Below, one piece after another: positions 35,903-45,400 of a stretch of 64,000 bases of DNA (the first letter of the stretch is position 1; the number at the start of each line of letters is the position of its first letter). Both the position numbers and the translations under genes were made by a program. Where the stretch lies: contig JABLUY010000044.1 in the NCBI GenBank assembly GCA_013306675.1, forward strand, positions 113,228 through 177,227. Direction: 5' to 3'. Source of the stretch: Thraustochytrium sp. TN22 (lineage: Eukaryota > Sar > Bigyra > Thraustochytrida > Thraustochytriidae). Below the pieces are notes generated by a model. The model was not told the origin of the DNA and did no database searches. It saw only the letters and a list, made by a program, of their open reading frames with translations.

Positions 35903-37849
35903 ATGGGCGGCCCGCGGGAGGCGACGGCCATGACGGCCGTGGCCCCGGTCCCGGACCCGGGAGAAGAACCTGTTATGAAGCTGCCCGAGCGGGCCCGCTC
36001 GTGGCGAAACCCAGCACTCGAACTGGAGCGCGAGCAGCAGGAGCGCATGCAGCCGTCGAAGCAACATGGGCAGCATCGCGTCAAGCGCCCAAGGCAGATG
36101 ATCACGATGCAGACTGAAAAGTACATGGAGCCTGCCGACGACGAATCGCCCGTGCAAGCCCTGGACAGGAGCGAGACAAAGCCAGAGCGCCTCGTCTTTC
36201 CCGTGTTCGCGCCAAAGGCGATTGATACGCGCAAGACCATCGGGCGGTTCTTTGGCGTGGACGGCGTCGTCATTCGCCTGGAGAGGTCGGCAGGAAACCT
36301 GCTTCGAGTCGTGAGCGTACTGTCCATCACCTTGTTCACTGCCACCTTTTGGGTCGAGCAGCCCAAGATGGCCCTCATCACAAGCCTCTTCACGTTACCC
36401 GTCGCCATTCCCATGGCGATGTTACAGCTGGACATCTTGCAGCTCGTGCTGGGGTCATTTCTCCCAGTTTACATTCTGGTGAATCTGGGCGTGTCTTGCG
36501 TCTTCTCGTGGTTGCTTTGGCGGGATGTCTATTACTTCAGCGCTATTTTGGTGACAATGATCGGCACCTCGATGGGCGTCTTTTTCGACGCAGCACCATA
36601 TAAGGTACGCATCAGCTTCATCCAGATGCTCATGTTGAGTGGGCTCGTGTACCTGAGTGTCGCCATTAGCTCAATGCTGCGAACGGCAAAGCTTCGCAGC
36701 ATGGAAGATGGTGTGGAAGAAGCCATTTACCATGCCTCCCTGTCCACGCGCTTGACGAGCGTCAGTTTCAACGTGGCGTGCTACCTGATCTTCAAGTTGG
36801 TGCTGGGAATTCGCATGAGACCTGCACGTCTTTCTTCCGTCGCAACTCGAGTCCAAGTGTATAAGAATACGCCGGATGTGCTGGATGAGTACAAGGAGCT
36901 GCTCGCGGACGCCCTCATGTACGAGGACGAAAAGGTGCAGTTTCGCCGCGTCAAGGAAGACCCGCCTCCACACATGGTGCGCGTCCTCCTTGTTCCCGTC
37001 GCGCCGCGGACTTTGCAGACGCGCAAGACGCTATCGAGGCTCCTCCTTGGAAGGAAGCTTGGGAGCATTCCCTTCTTGCTGCATCGGCACATCCCCTTCT
37101 TCAGTGTGATGGCTCCATGCCTGTTGATGTCGTCCTATTCGCTCCTGCTGCTGGAGATTCTCGCTCTCAGAGAGCGCACCTACGTTAGCCGGACGGCGCA
37201 GGTCATCGTCGTGATCTTCACTCTTTCGTTCACGGCGCTCCTGTCCAACGTATCGGTGCTCAAGCTCCTCTTTCGACAGTTCGAGACCCTGGCCGTGACC
37301 GGGCTCACGCTGCTCCTCATGGTGATGTGCCTCCTCCTACTTCCAGAGCATGGTCCCGTGGTGACGACGACGCAATGCGTTGTCATCATTGCAGGGCTCA
37401 CCACTGATGCCTGGCCCTCCTTTGTTGTCAAGGGCAGGATGCGTGCTCTCGGACTCTTCGGCAACCTCATGGGCCTCGCGAGTCTCCTCTATGCGGTTAT
37501 CAACCGGAGGCCCTTTGGGTTTTTTATCGAAGCCAAAGATCATCAGATCACCATCGCGGGGCTTCCTGTGAGTCTGGTGGACATCCTGGAGGCGGTTCTC
37601 CTCACGCTGACGGTCTTTCACGTCAAGTATTGTATCATGGCCTTCGTATGGCCTAGGTGTTTCGTTATGCTGGAGGCGCCGGTCATCAGCCTGCGTCTCC
37701 CGCGCGCCGACTACAACCGCCTCAAATCGGCCTTCGTCGCGGCGCGGAACAAGCTTGAGGGCAAACCCACGCCTTCAGAGCTATCAATTATCCACGCTTA
37801 CAGTGTCTGCAGCTCCGAATCTGAGATGCAGGATACGTCAGGACAGTGA
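35903..37849 (+). CDS. Internally duplicated multi-pass membrane protein of unknown function
   Basis: A 648-residue integral membrane protein with about 60 polar N-terminal residues and more than ten hydrophobic segments. It consists of two related halves. Each opens with a similar cytosolic motif: VFPVFAPKAIDTRKTIGRFF (from about base 36196) and VLLVPVAPRTLQTRKTLSRL (from about base 36985), followed by hydrophobic spans (ITLFTATFWVEQPKMALITS; VFSWLLWRDVYYFSAILV; VIVVIFTLSFTALLSNVSVL). Between the halves is a polar loop (YKNTPDVLDEYKELLADALM). The duplication suggests a pseudo-symmetric transporter or channel-like fold, but no known family signature is visible. I chose the ATG at 35903; another Met follows at 35930. 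Convergent with the hydroxylase gene, 86 nt between stops. Confidence 0.68.
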   Translation: MGGPREATAMTAVAPVPDPGEEPVMKLPERARSWRNPALELEREQQERMQPSKQHGQHRVKRPRQMITMQTEKYMEPADDESPVQALDRSETKPERLVFPVFAPKAIDTRKTIGRFFGVDGVVIRLERSAGNLLRVVSVLSITLFTATFWVEQPKMALITSLFTLPVAIPMAMLQLDILQLVLGSFLPVYILVNLGVSCVFSWLLWRDVYYFSAILVTMIGTSMGVFFDAAPYKVRISFIQMLMLSGLVYLSVAISSMLRTAKLRSMEDGVEEAIYHASLSTRLTSVSFNVACYLIFKLVLGIRMRPARLSSVATRVQVYKNTPDVLDEYKELLADALMYEDEKVQFRRVKEDPPPHMVRVLLVPVAPRTLQTRKTLSRLLLGRKLGSIPFLLHRHIPFFSVMAPCLLMSSYSLLLLEILALRERTYVSRTAQVIVVIFTLSFTALLSNVSVLKLLFRQFETLAVTGLTLLLMVMCLLLLPEHGPVVTTTQCVVIIAGLTTDAWPSFVVKGRMRALGLFGNLMGLASLLYAVINRRPFGFFIEAKDHQITIAGLPVSLVDILEAVLLTLTVFHVKYCIMAFVWPRCFVMLEAPVISLRLPRADYNRLKSAFVAARNKLEGKPTPSELSIIHAYSVCSSESEMQDTSGQ

Positions 37850-37935
37850 AAGGAAAACGCAAGACGACGCCCTTGGCGGGCGCCGCCGCAACCTATGAAA
37901 TCACTTTTTAATTATTGAAAGACATTCTGTGTTCT

Positions 37936-38982
37936 TCATGCCTCATCTTTAGGGAGCAGGTGCTTGCTCACGTAGCCCTCCGTGTCACCAGCGGCAACCC
38001 AGGCGTCCATGGTGCCAAAGAGGTAGTCCATGTGCCAGCAGCCAAAGTTGCCCCGATTCTGCAGGTGATGGGAGAAGTGGAAAGCGCTATGCTCCGAGTT
38101 GGTGAGCCCGATGCGCGCGAGCCACGAGTCTGCAAAGTAGTAGCCCGAGTGCGCCTCGTAGGTCTCCTCGATGCGATAGACGAGCCAGAGCAGGAACGAG
38201 AGCGGGTGGCCGCCAAAGAGGATGGTGCCGCCCAGCGTCGGGCCGTTGTTGGCCAAAACCTGCTCGAGCGGCGACGCATACTCGGCTGCGATGCCGATGG
38301 TCTCAATATACTGGTGGTGCTGCTTGTGGATGGCCGTGTAGAGCTCCTTGCTGTGCACGAGACGGTGCGCCCAGTAGAAGAAGAAGTTATTGAAGAAATG
38401 CGCAATGACGAAGCCCTTGTACAGGCTCCACGTGCTCGGTAGCTTCGAGGTGAGGCCCGGCATGCCAAACTTTTGCCCCACGCGCAGCAGCGTGCGCGCC
38501 AGGAACGGCGCGAAAACCGCCTGCGAGAAGAAGGCTTCCAGCAACGTGCGCCACATGAGCTTGCGTGAGGGCGCCTGCGCCTTGCCAGCGCGCATCTTGT
38601 ACTGCGGCAGCAGTTTGAAGGCATCGAACACCGCGAACGTCCCGTTGCACACCACGTAGAGAATCGAGTGCGTCGCGCACGTCAGCGCCCCGAAGATGGC
38701 CTCGTCGCTCAGGCCCCTGCTGCGCAGCCCCTGCACCAGCTTCACGTAGAGCGGGTAGCTCACCTTGGCCGCTGCCGTCAGCAGCAGTGGCACGCGTGTG
38801 TACGCCATCACCACCTTGCGTGCCCACACGCCCCATCCCGGGTATGTCGGCCGGGGTTCCAGCCTCGGCCAGAACGTCGCGCCTCCCGACGCCACTTTCT
38901 TCTGCTGCTGCTTCTGCTGCTGCTGCTGCGGCTGCGGCTGCGGCTGCGGCTGCAGCGCCTCCTCCGAGTCGTCCTGCTTCAT
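37936..38982 (-). CDS. Sterol desaturase / fatty acid hydroxylase superfamily enzyme
   Basis: A 348-residue membrane di-iron oxygenase. This superfamily includes C-4 methylsterol oxidase, C-5 sterol desaturase and sphingolipid hydroxylases, acting in the endoplasmic reticulum. The iron-binding histidine clusters are present: HRLVH (about residue 204), HKQHH (about residue 219) and the C-terminal FHFSHH (about residue 300), with hydrophobic spans between. The segment LYTAIHKQHHQYIETIGIAA and the NSEHSAFHFSHHLQNRGNFG box favour a C-4 sterol oxidase-like or plant CER-like member, but the substrate cannot be set from sequence alone. A poly-Gln/Pro N-terminal tract (QPQPQPQPQQQQQ) is unusual. The start is the ATG at 38982; the frame continues to a GTG at 39042. 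Confidence 0.82.
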   Translation of the reverse strand: MKQDDSEEALQPQPQPQPQQQQQKQQQKKVASGGATFWPRLEPRPTYPGWGVWARKVVMAYTRVPLLLTAAAKVSYPLYVKLVQGLRSRGLSDEAIFGALTCATHSILYVVCNGTFAVFDAFKLLPQYKMRAGKAQAPSRKLMWRTLLEAFFSQAVFAPFLARTLLRVGQKFGMPGLTSKLPSTWSLYKGFVIAHFFNNFFFYWAHRLVHSKELYTAIHKQHHQYIETIGIAAEYASPLEQVLANNGPTLGGTILFGGHPLSFLLWLVYRIEETYEAHSGYYFADSWLARIGLTNSEHSAFHFSHHLQNRGNFGCWHMDYLFGTMDAWVAAGDTEGYVSKHLLPKDEA

Positions 38983-40504
38983 GCTGGCCAGGCTGCGGTG
39001 TTGGGCCACGGTCAGACGCAAGGCCCGGGGCGTGGTCTGCACGCAGTACGGGTGCTCTGCACGCAGTTCAGGTGGTCTGCACGCAGTTCAGGTTCTGCCC
39101 GCCCGCCCGCGCGCGCGCCTTCGTGCAGCCCGCCGACTCCGGGCGAACTCTTGACCGGCGGGAGTGGAGTGCCCGTCGCCACCTTGGTGCATTGCTGCTA
39201 CCTCCTCCAGAGTCCCGATAACCGGTACCCACGCTTTGGGACATGCCGCTTCGTCCCACCCCGTAGCCGCCGCCGCCAAGAAGGGGAGGCGGCGAAGGCT
39301 GGCGAAGCAAACCGCAATCGTTCCGCCACGCAGATCGCAACCTACGCAAGCAACTCAGGATAGGCGCTAGCTAGATGCTTTCGCGAGAGGGCATGTGGGA
39401 CAACGGCGCTCAGAAGTCTACATCTGTGGCACGAGGCGCACGAATCCGCACGGCTGAGCGAGGAACCACAAGTCAATACGACTCTGGTTCTCTACTAGCT
39501 TAGCTGCTGTTGACTCACTGAGCTCTAACAGTAAGCTAAGTACGTTAGAGCTAGCAGGTCGCCCGCCGCTCTTCAGCAAGCTGTCTTCGTCACGGCAAAC
39601 GCACGTGGCCCGGGCCGTGGCAAGACCAAGTCCGCACGCCGTCCATCTGCATCAAGTTGCAAGCGCCTGCCAACCAACCCTCCGTCGCGTCGGCAAGCCG
39701 AGAGTCTCCCCTCTCTCTCAGCGCCGCGCCTCGCCTCGCCTCGCGGCCTTCCAGTCATCGTCGCGCAGCGTGCAGCATCGCGCAGCGTGCAGCATCGCGC
39801 AGCCAACGATCCCACTGACCCGTGCACTTCACGTTGCGGCGCGCACTGCACTGCACCTGCGCACGCGTGGCTCCCACGCGCCACACAGCCTCTGGCAGCC
39901 TCTCGCTGCCTCTCGCTGCCTCTCGCTGCCGCCTCTGCGCTCAGGCCTCCTGCTCCGGCCTCTCCTCGCGCCTCTCCTCGCGCCTCTCCGCGCGCCTTCG
40001 CTCTCGCCCGGCCTCGCCGCCTGCAGCGGCACGCCGTCGCCGTCGTCCTCGGCCGCCTCGTCGAGGTCTCCGAGTTCTGCGCCATCCCTCAATCCCTCCA
40101 TCCCTGCGCCGCCGGCCTCGCCGCCGCCGCGCGGCGCAGGCTGGCGGCGGGGGGCGGGCCGCCGCCCGCGCCCGCCGCCGCCGCCGCCGCCGCGCCGCGC
40201 CGCGCAGCGCGGCGCTGCCAGCGCTGCCCGCCTGCCTGCCTGCCTGCCTGCCTGCCGCCGGACCTGGCCTCCGCGCGCCGCGGCGCCGCCAGCCACAAAG
40301 CGCGAACGCGGCCAACTGCGCAGCGGCGGCGGAGCGAGGCGGCTGCTTGGTCGCGGCGCCTGCGGCAGACGCGGAGGCAGGCCGACCGCGCTCGCGCGCC
40401 GCCCGCCCGCCCGCGCGCGCGCCCGCCGCCCGCCCGCCGGCCTCGCCGCGCGTCGCGCCGCCGACGGAGAGGGGCCGGGGTGCCGGTGGAGCCTAGCTAG
40501 CTAG
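38983..40504. other. Long divergent spacer
   Basis: 1.52 kb between divergent starts. It contains three imperfect 20-bp repeats (GGTCTGCACGCAGTTCAGGT type, 39031-39092), a 9-bp perfect inverted repeat with a 14-nt loop (39521-39552), tandem CTCGCTGCCT units (about 39895-39935), CCTGCCTG repeats (about 40230-40256) and very GC-rich DNA up to the carrier start. Open frames here are Arg/Ala/Pro monotony. No gene seen. Confidence 0.6.
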
Positions 40505-41503
40505 ATGCAGCAGCGGCAGCAGCAGGAGGCGCTGCGCGCGGCGTACATGCCGCCGGTGGTGGCCATGTCGGGCGCGGAGGGCGCGCCGGCGCAGGCGGCG
40601 TCGCCCGCGGCCAAGGCGCCGGTCAAGGTGCAGATCCCGACGGCGGTGCGCTTCGTGTTTGGCACGGTGAGCGCGGTGACGGCCACCTTCTTCACGCACC
40701 CCATCGACGTGGTCAAGTACCACCTGCAGCTGGCTGGCCGCGGCGGCAATAAGGCGTACAACAGCACGCTGGACGCGGGCCGCGACATCCTGAACCGCCA
40801 GGGCCCGTCCGGCCTGTACAACGGCCTCACGGCGTCCATGATGCGGCAGGTCAGCTACGGCACCACACGCCTGGGCATCTACTCGACGCTCATGGAGCAG
40901 TACACGGCCAGCGATGGCACGCCGCCGCCGCTGTACCAGAAGCTCAGCTTCAGCATGGTGGCCGGCGGCGTCGGTGCCTTCGTGGGCAACCCATTCGACC
41001 TCTCGCTGGTGCGCATGGCCGCCGACTCGTCGCTGCCCGAGGCGCAGCGCCGCAACTACAAGGGCGTCGGCGACGCCGTCTCGCAGATCATCAAGAAGGA
41101 GGGCTTCACCTCGCTCTGGATCGGCGCCGGCCCCACCATCTCGCGCTGCATCATTCTCAACATGGCGCAGCTCACCACCTACTCGCAGGCCAAGGAGGAG
41201 CTCCTCAAGTCCGGCCTCTTCAAGGACAACATCTGGTGCCACCTCACCTCCTCCATGATCAGCGGGTTCGTCGCCACGGCCGCCTCGCTGCCCTTTGACG
41301 TCGCCAAGACGCGCGTGCAGAACGCCAGCGCTGGCGAGTACAGCGGCATGGTCGACTGCCTCATGCAGACCGCGCGCCACGAGGGTGTCCTTAGCCTCTG
41401 GAAGGGCTTCACGCCCGCTTACCTGCGCCTCGCCCCGCAGACTGTGCTCGTCTTTGTCATTCTCGAGCAGCTCAGCAAGACCTACATGCGCGTCTTCGCT
41501 TAG
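40505..41503 (+). CDS. Mitochondrial 2-oxoglutarate/malate carrier
   Basis: A 332-residue inner-membrane antiporter of the SLC25 family that exchanges 2-oxoglutarate for malate, linking the cytosol and matrix in the malate-aspartate shuttle. It has the three-fold repeat with signatures HPIDVVKYHLQ (Pro at residue 66), NPFDLSLVRMAADSSLP (about 163) and LPFDVAKTRVQN (about 263). Closest to SLC25A11/OGC: TTRLGIYSTLMEQ, DGTPPPLYQK, GAFVGNP, SLVRMAADSSLPEAQRRNYK and SLWKGFTPAYLRLAPQTVLV align well with it. The N-terminal 40 residues are Gln/Ala-rich and precede the first helix; an internal Met (residue 15 or 21) could also start translation. ATG at 40505 follows a CTAGCTAGCTAG run. Confidence 0.9.
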   Translation: MQQRQQQEALRAAYMPPVVAMSGAEGAPAQAASPAAKAPVKVQIPTAVRFVFGTVSAVTATFFTHPIDVVKYHLQLAGRGGNKAYNSTLDAGRDILNRQGPSGLYNGLTASMMRQVSYGTTRLGIYSTLMEQYTASDGTPPPLYQKLSFSMVAGGVGAFVGNPFDLSLVRMAADSSLPEAQRRNYKGVGDAVSQIIKKEGFTSLWIGAGPTISRCIILNMAQLTTYSQAKEELLKSGLFKDNIWCHLTSSMISGFVATAASLPFDVAKTRVQNASAGEYSGMVDCLMQTARHEGVLSLWKGFTPAYLRLAPQTVLVFVILEQLSKTYMRVFA

Positions 41504-41896
41504 AACGGACCGACTTGAAGGCGGGCGTCGTCCCAAACGTTTGGACAGCTCATCTCAGGCTGTCAAGCTCCGGCCCGTCCAGCGAACCTACTCCACCCCG
41601 TTCAGACACGGCGTCGTGTTGTCTGGGACGGCCAACTGAACCGACTCGGCGTGGCCTGCCAAGGCCGCCACAAACATGTCATGCACGCGAGCGCGCAGGC
41701 GCAAGGAATATGTGAACGCACTGCAGGCGACGGACGATAGACTTTTTCGAATTCCATCTTCTTGCTCCCTTTTGTCACCCACCTGGCGATTCGCGGCCTG
41801 CAGGCGTGTCCCGAACCGGTCTCCCGGTCAGCGGAGTATGATTGCAGCTTGTTCGCGTGTTCGACCTCCTTCCTTGTATCGCATTGTGACCCTTGC

Positions 41897-41951
<55 letters not shown>

Positions 41952-41993
41952 TTACCATACGCGTGTGTGTGTGTGTGCTAGCTAGACTACTAC
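41504..41993. other. Convergent 3' spacer
   Basis: 490 bp between facing stops with a GAT trinucleotide run (41897-41951) and a short GT run (about 41962-41977). No gene seen. Confidence 0.6.
41897..41951. repeat. (GAT)n microsatellite, about 18 units
   Basis: Uninterrupted GATGATGAT run of 55 bp in the spacer between the carrier and UTP10 stop codons. Confidence 0.97.
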
Positions 41994-42385
41994 TCACTGC
42001 AGAAACGTCGTCAGGTCCTCGCCCGAGAGCTGCTGCAGCTTCTTGGCCGCGCGGTGCGCCTCACGCTTGACACGCTCATCGCGATCCTCCAGGAGCTCCG
42101 CCACCGTCGGCAGCGTATCGGCCAGGAGTACGATGAAGGAGTCGCCCACGTCCTCGAACAGGCGCACGATCGCGTGCAGCACCGCCACACGCACCGTGCC
42201 GGACGCATGGCCCGCATACTCAAGGACGCCACGCTGCACCGCCTGCCACAGCGTGTCGTCCATGACGGACCGCGTCAGCTTCACCAGGCACGGGAAGATG
42301 TACTCCTGCACGAAGTTGCTGTAATACGCCTCGGTGCCCGAGACCTCCTTGGACTCAACCTCCTCGGTGACCTCGGCCTCCTCCG

Positions 42386-42431
<46 letters not shown>

Positions 42432-45400
42432 ACCCTCGTCCTCTTCATCTTCCGAGATCATGGCCTTGGCGGTGCGCTTGACCTCCATATCCTCGTCCTC
42501 ATCCTCGTCGCTCTCATCCTCGTCCGCCGCGTCGACCTCGTCCGCCGCCACGGCCTCGAGCGAGGTGAGGTCAATGTCCATGGGCGCGAGCACCGCTTCC
42601 AGGAGACTCAAGAAGTCACGCTTCAGGTCATCCGAGCCATCCGCGACCACAGTGCTCGAAGCGCGGTGCTCGCAATAGGTGCCCACAACAAGAAGCGCGC
42701 GCTCACGAACGATGCGCTGCTGGAAGCGCCACGCCTGCGCCCAGTCCTCACGCTTCGCGTGCCGCTTAGCGCGCTTGCCCGAAGGCGCAGACCCCGCGTC
42801 CGTGCACTCCGCGCTCAGGTCTGCCTTGAGCTCGTCCAGGAGCTGTTCCAGGAATGGCACTGAGAGGCCCAAGAGCCGCTTGCCGAGCTCCGCCGCAAGC
42901 ATGTACAGGGTCGCGGCGCACCCCTGGCGCTGCCAGTCGGCAGCCGGGTCGACGGGCTCGTCGTCCTCGTCATCCTCCTGGCCGCTCTCGCTGCCCTCGC
43001 CCTTGGACTCCTCGCCCTCGCCCTGTTCCTCCTCCTCCTCCTCCTCGTCGTCGTCGTCGTCGTCGTTCTCGGAGCTGTCCTCATCCTTGTCCGCGCCACG
43101 AGCGGCCTGCTTACGCTTCTCGCCCACGCGCGCCGGCGCACCTCCGTCCGCGGTGCCGCTGCCCAGATTCTCAAAGAGCGCGGCGCCACCGGAGCCACCC
43201 GCAGATGGTGCCGCGGATCGCAGCTGTACGCGCTCGCGCAGCGCCGCAAAGACCTGACGCATCTGCCCGCCGCTCAGAACGAGCACGTAGTCCATAAAGG
43301 CCTCGGCAATGACCTCCTCCAGCGCCGCGAGGCCAGCACTCAGCTTGCTGAGGCTTGCCACCGTGAGCTCGGCGCACGAGGACGCCGCAAGGCGGCGCGT
43401 CTCGAGCGCTTGCACGAAGAACGCCGTCAGACGACCGCTCTCCTGCGCGAGCTGCTCGCGCTTCATGCCCTCGAGCGCCGCGCGCACGACGGAAACGAGG
43501 TTGCGCGCCGCAACCAGGTCCTGCTCCTCAACAAAGACGGCATAAAGCGAGGTGAGCGGGCCCAGCACGAGGCGCGCCTCCATCTTGCGCGCCACCTTAT
43601 CGGTGATGCGCGCAGACGTGAGCCGGACGAGCTGCGGCGCAGACTCCTGGTTGCCCTTGCACGCCACGCGAAGCACATCCGTCACATACGGCGAGAGGAA
43701 CTGAGGCAGCGTCGACACGAGCGCATGGATGCTCGTCGCGGCGCTCTGGCCCAGCAGCGCCCGCGCGTCAGCCACAGCGCGGTCTTCCTTCTTGGCGGCC
43801 GGCTCCAGCGCCTGCAAAAAGCATGCAAACAGGCTCTTTCCGAAGCTCGGCAGGTGCTTGAGCACGCGCTCACCAAGGACCGTCACGAGCGTGCCGACGC
43901 ACAGGCACGCACTGCTCGTCAGCTGTAGGTGCGCCGCCGTCACGAGCTTACCGCCCTGGACGACCACCTCGCTCGTGCGCCGAAACTCGTGCACCACCGA
44001 GTCGAGCACCTCCGTGAACGGCTTCGCATGCGCACTGCCCAGATGCCGCGCGAGGACGTCCACGGCGAGCAGCGCCACCTGCTTGTTCACGTCCGTCTCC
44101 TTCTGGTTGCGCACAATCTCGTGCAGCTGCGTCACCATCTCCAGGAACATCAGTACCTCCTCGGGCCGCCAGCGCTCGTGCTGCTGCTCCACCTTGTTGG
44201 ACAGTTGCCGGATCGCGAGCTGCCGCATGTGAGGGTCCGCGTCGCGCAGGAGCTCCTGCACCACCGCCACAAACATGGGCACGGACAGAAGTGCGCTGAT
44301 CTTGTCCAGAATCAGGCACAGCTGGTCGCGCACCGCCGCCCACACGGCCACCTCGGCATCACCCGTCGCCAGCAGCCGCCCGGCGCGGTGAATCTGCCCG
44401 TGCAGCGCGTTCAAAAGACCCAGAAACCCGGAGCTGCCGTGCAGGCCGGCTGCCTCCACTTGCACTTGCGACATGGTCTGCAGGGTGCGCAGAAAGATCT
44501 TGCTTCCCAGGTGCTGCGAGACGAGCGCGCACACCGCGTTAACCAGCGCGACGCCCTTGGCCGGGGACACCGTGGCGTCCAGGCCCAACACGGACACCAG
44601 GGCGTTGTGCGCCGCACCGCCCGTGGCCTGCTTGGCCTTTTTGTGGGATGCCCCGCGACGCGACGACGAGGAGGGGGCCTTTTCCTCCTCCTCCTCCTCC
44701 TCGCCCTCGTCTTCTTCTTCTTCCTCTTCTTGATCGACCTCCATAACGTCATCGTCCGCTTCCTCGGGGTCACTCTCGTCCTCGTCCACGACGCCTGCGG
44801 TGGTCGGCAAGAAGCGGTGCACCACCTTGGTCATCTGCAACAACGCGGCCACCTGGTCCTGGACGGAGAAGCGCGCGAGGAGGTGCGCGGCAAAGTCCAT
44901 CTGCTGCTCCAGATTGTTGGTCTCCTCGTCCTCGTCAGGCTCGTCGCAAGCAACACCCAAAAGCAGCACAATAACGGCCCACAACACGTGGTTGTTGCGG
45001 CCGCAGCTCTGAACGAGCAGCTCATACAGGGGCAGCAAACGCGCCGTCTCGCTGGTGCGGGAGGTGGCGTTGACGAACTCTCCGAGCACCTCCATGACGG
45101 CAGCGTCGGAGAAACCGACACGTGCCGACGCAAGACAGCGCGTGATCTGCTCCAGGATCACCAGCGCATAGACGCCACCCTCCTCTCCGGTGTTGCCGCC
45201 CACGCGGGCCACCTGCGCACTGACCTGCTTGACGATGGGAAGCACCACGGGGATGGTTTGCTGCGGGAAGGCCTTGGTGCAGGCGGCGAGGAGCTCGAGC
45301 GCCGTGTTGCGCGAGGCGGCGGTGCGCGCGCTAAGCACGCAGCCCACCACGAGACTGAGGTCCGCGACCATGAGCGCCTCGTTGGCGCGCGCGCACGGCG

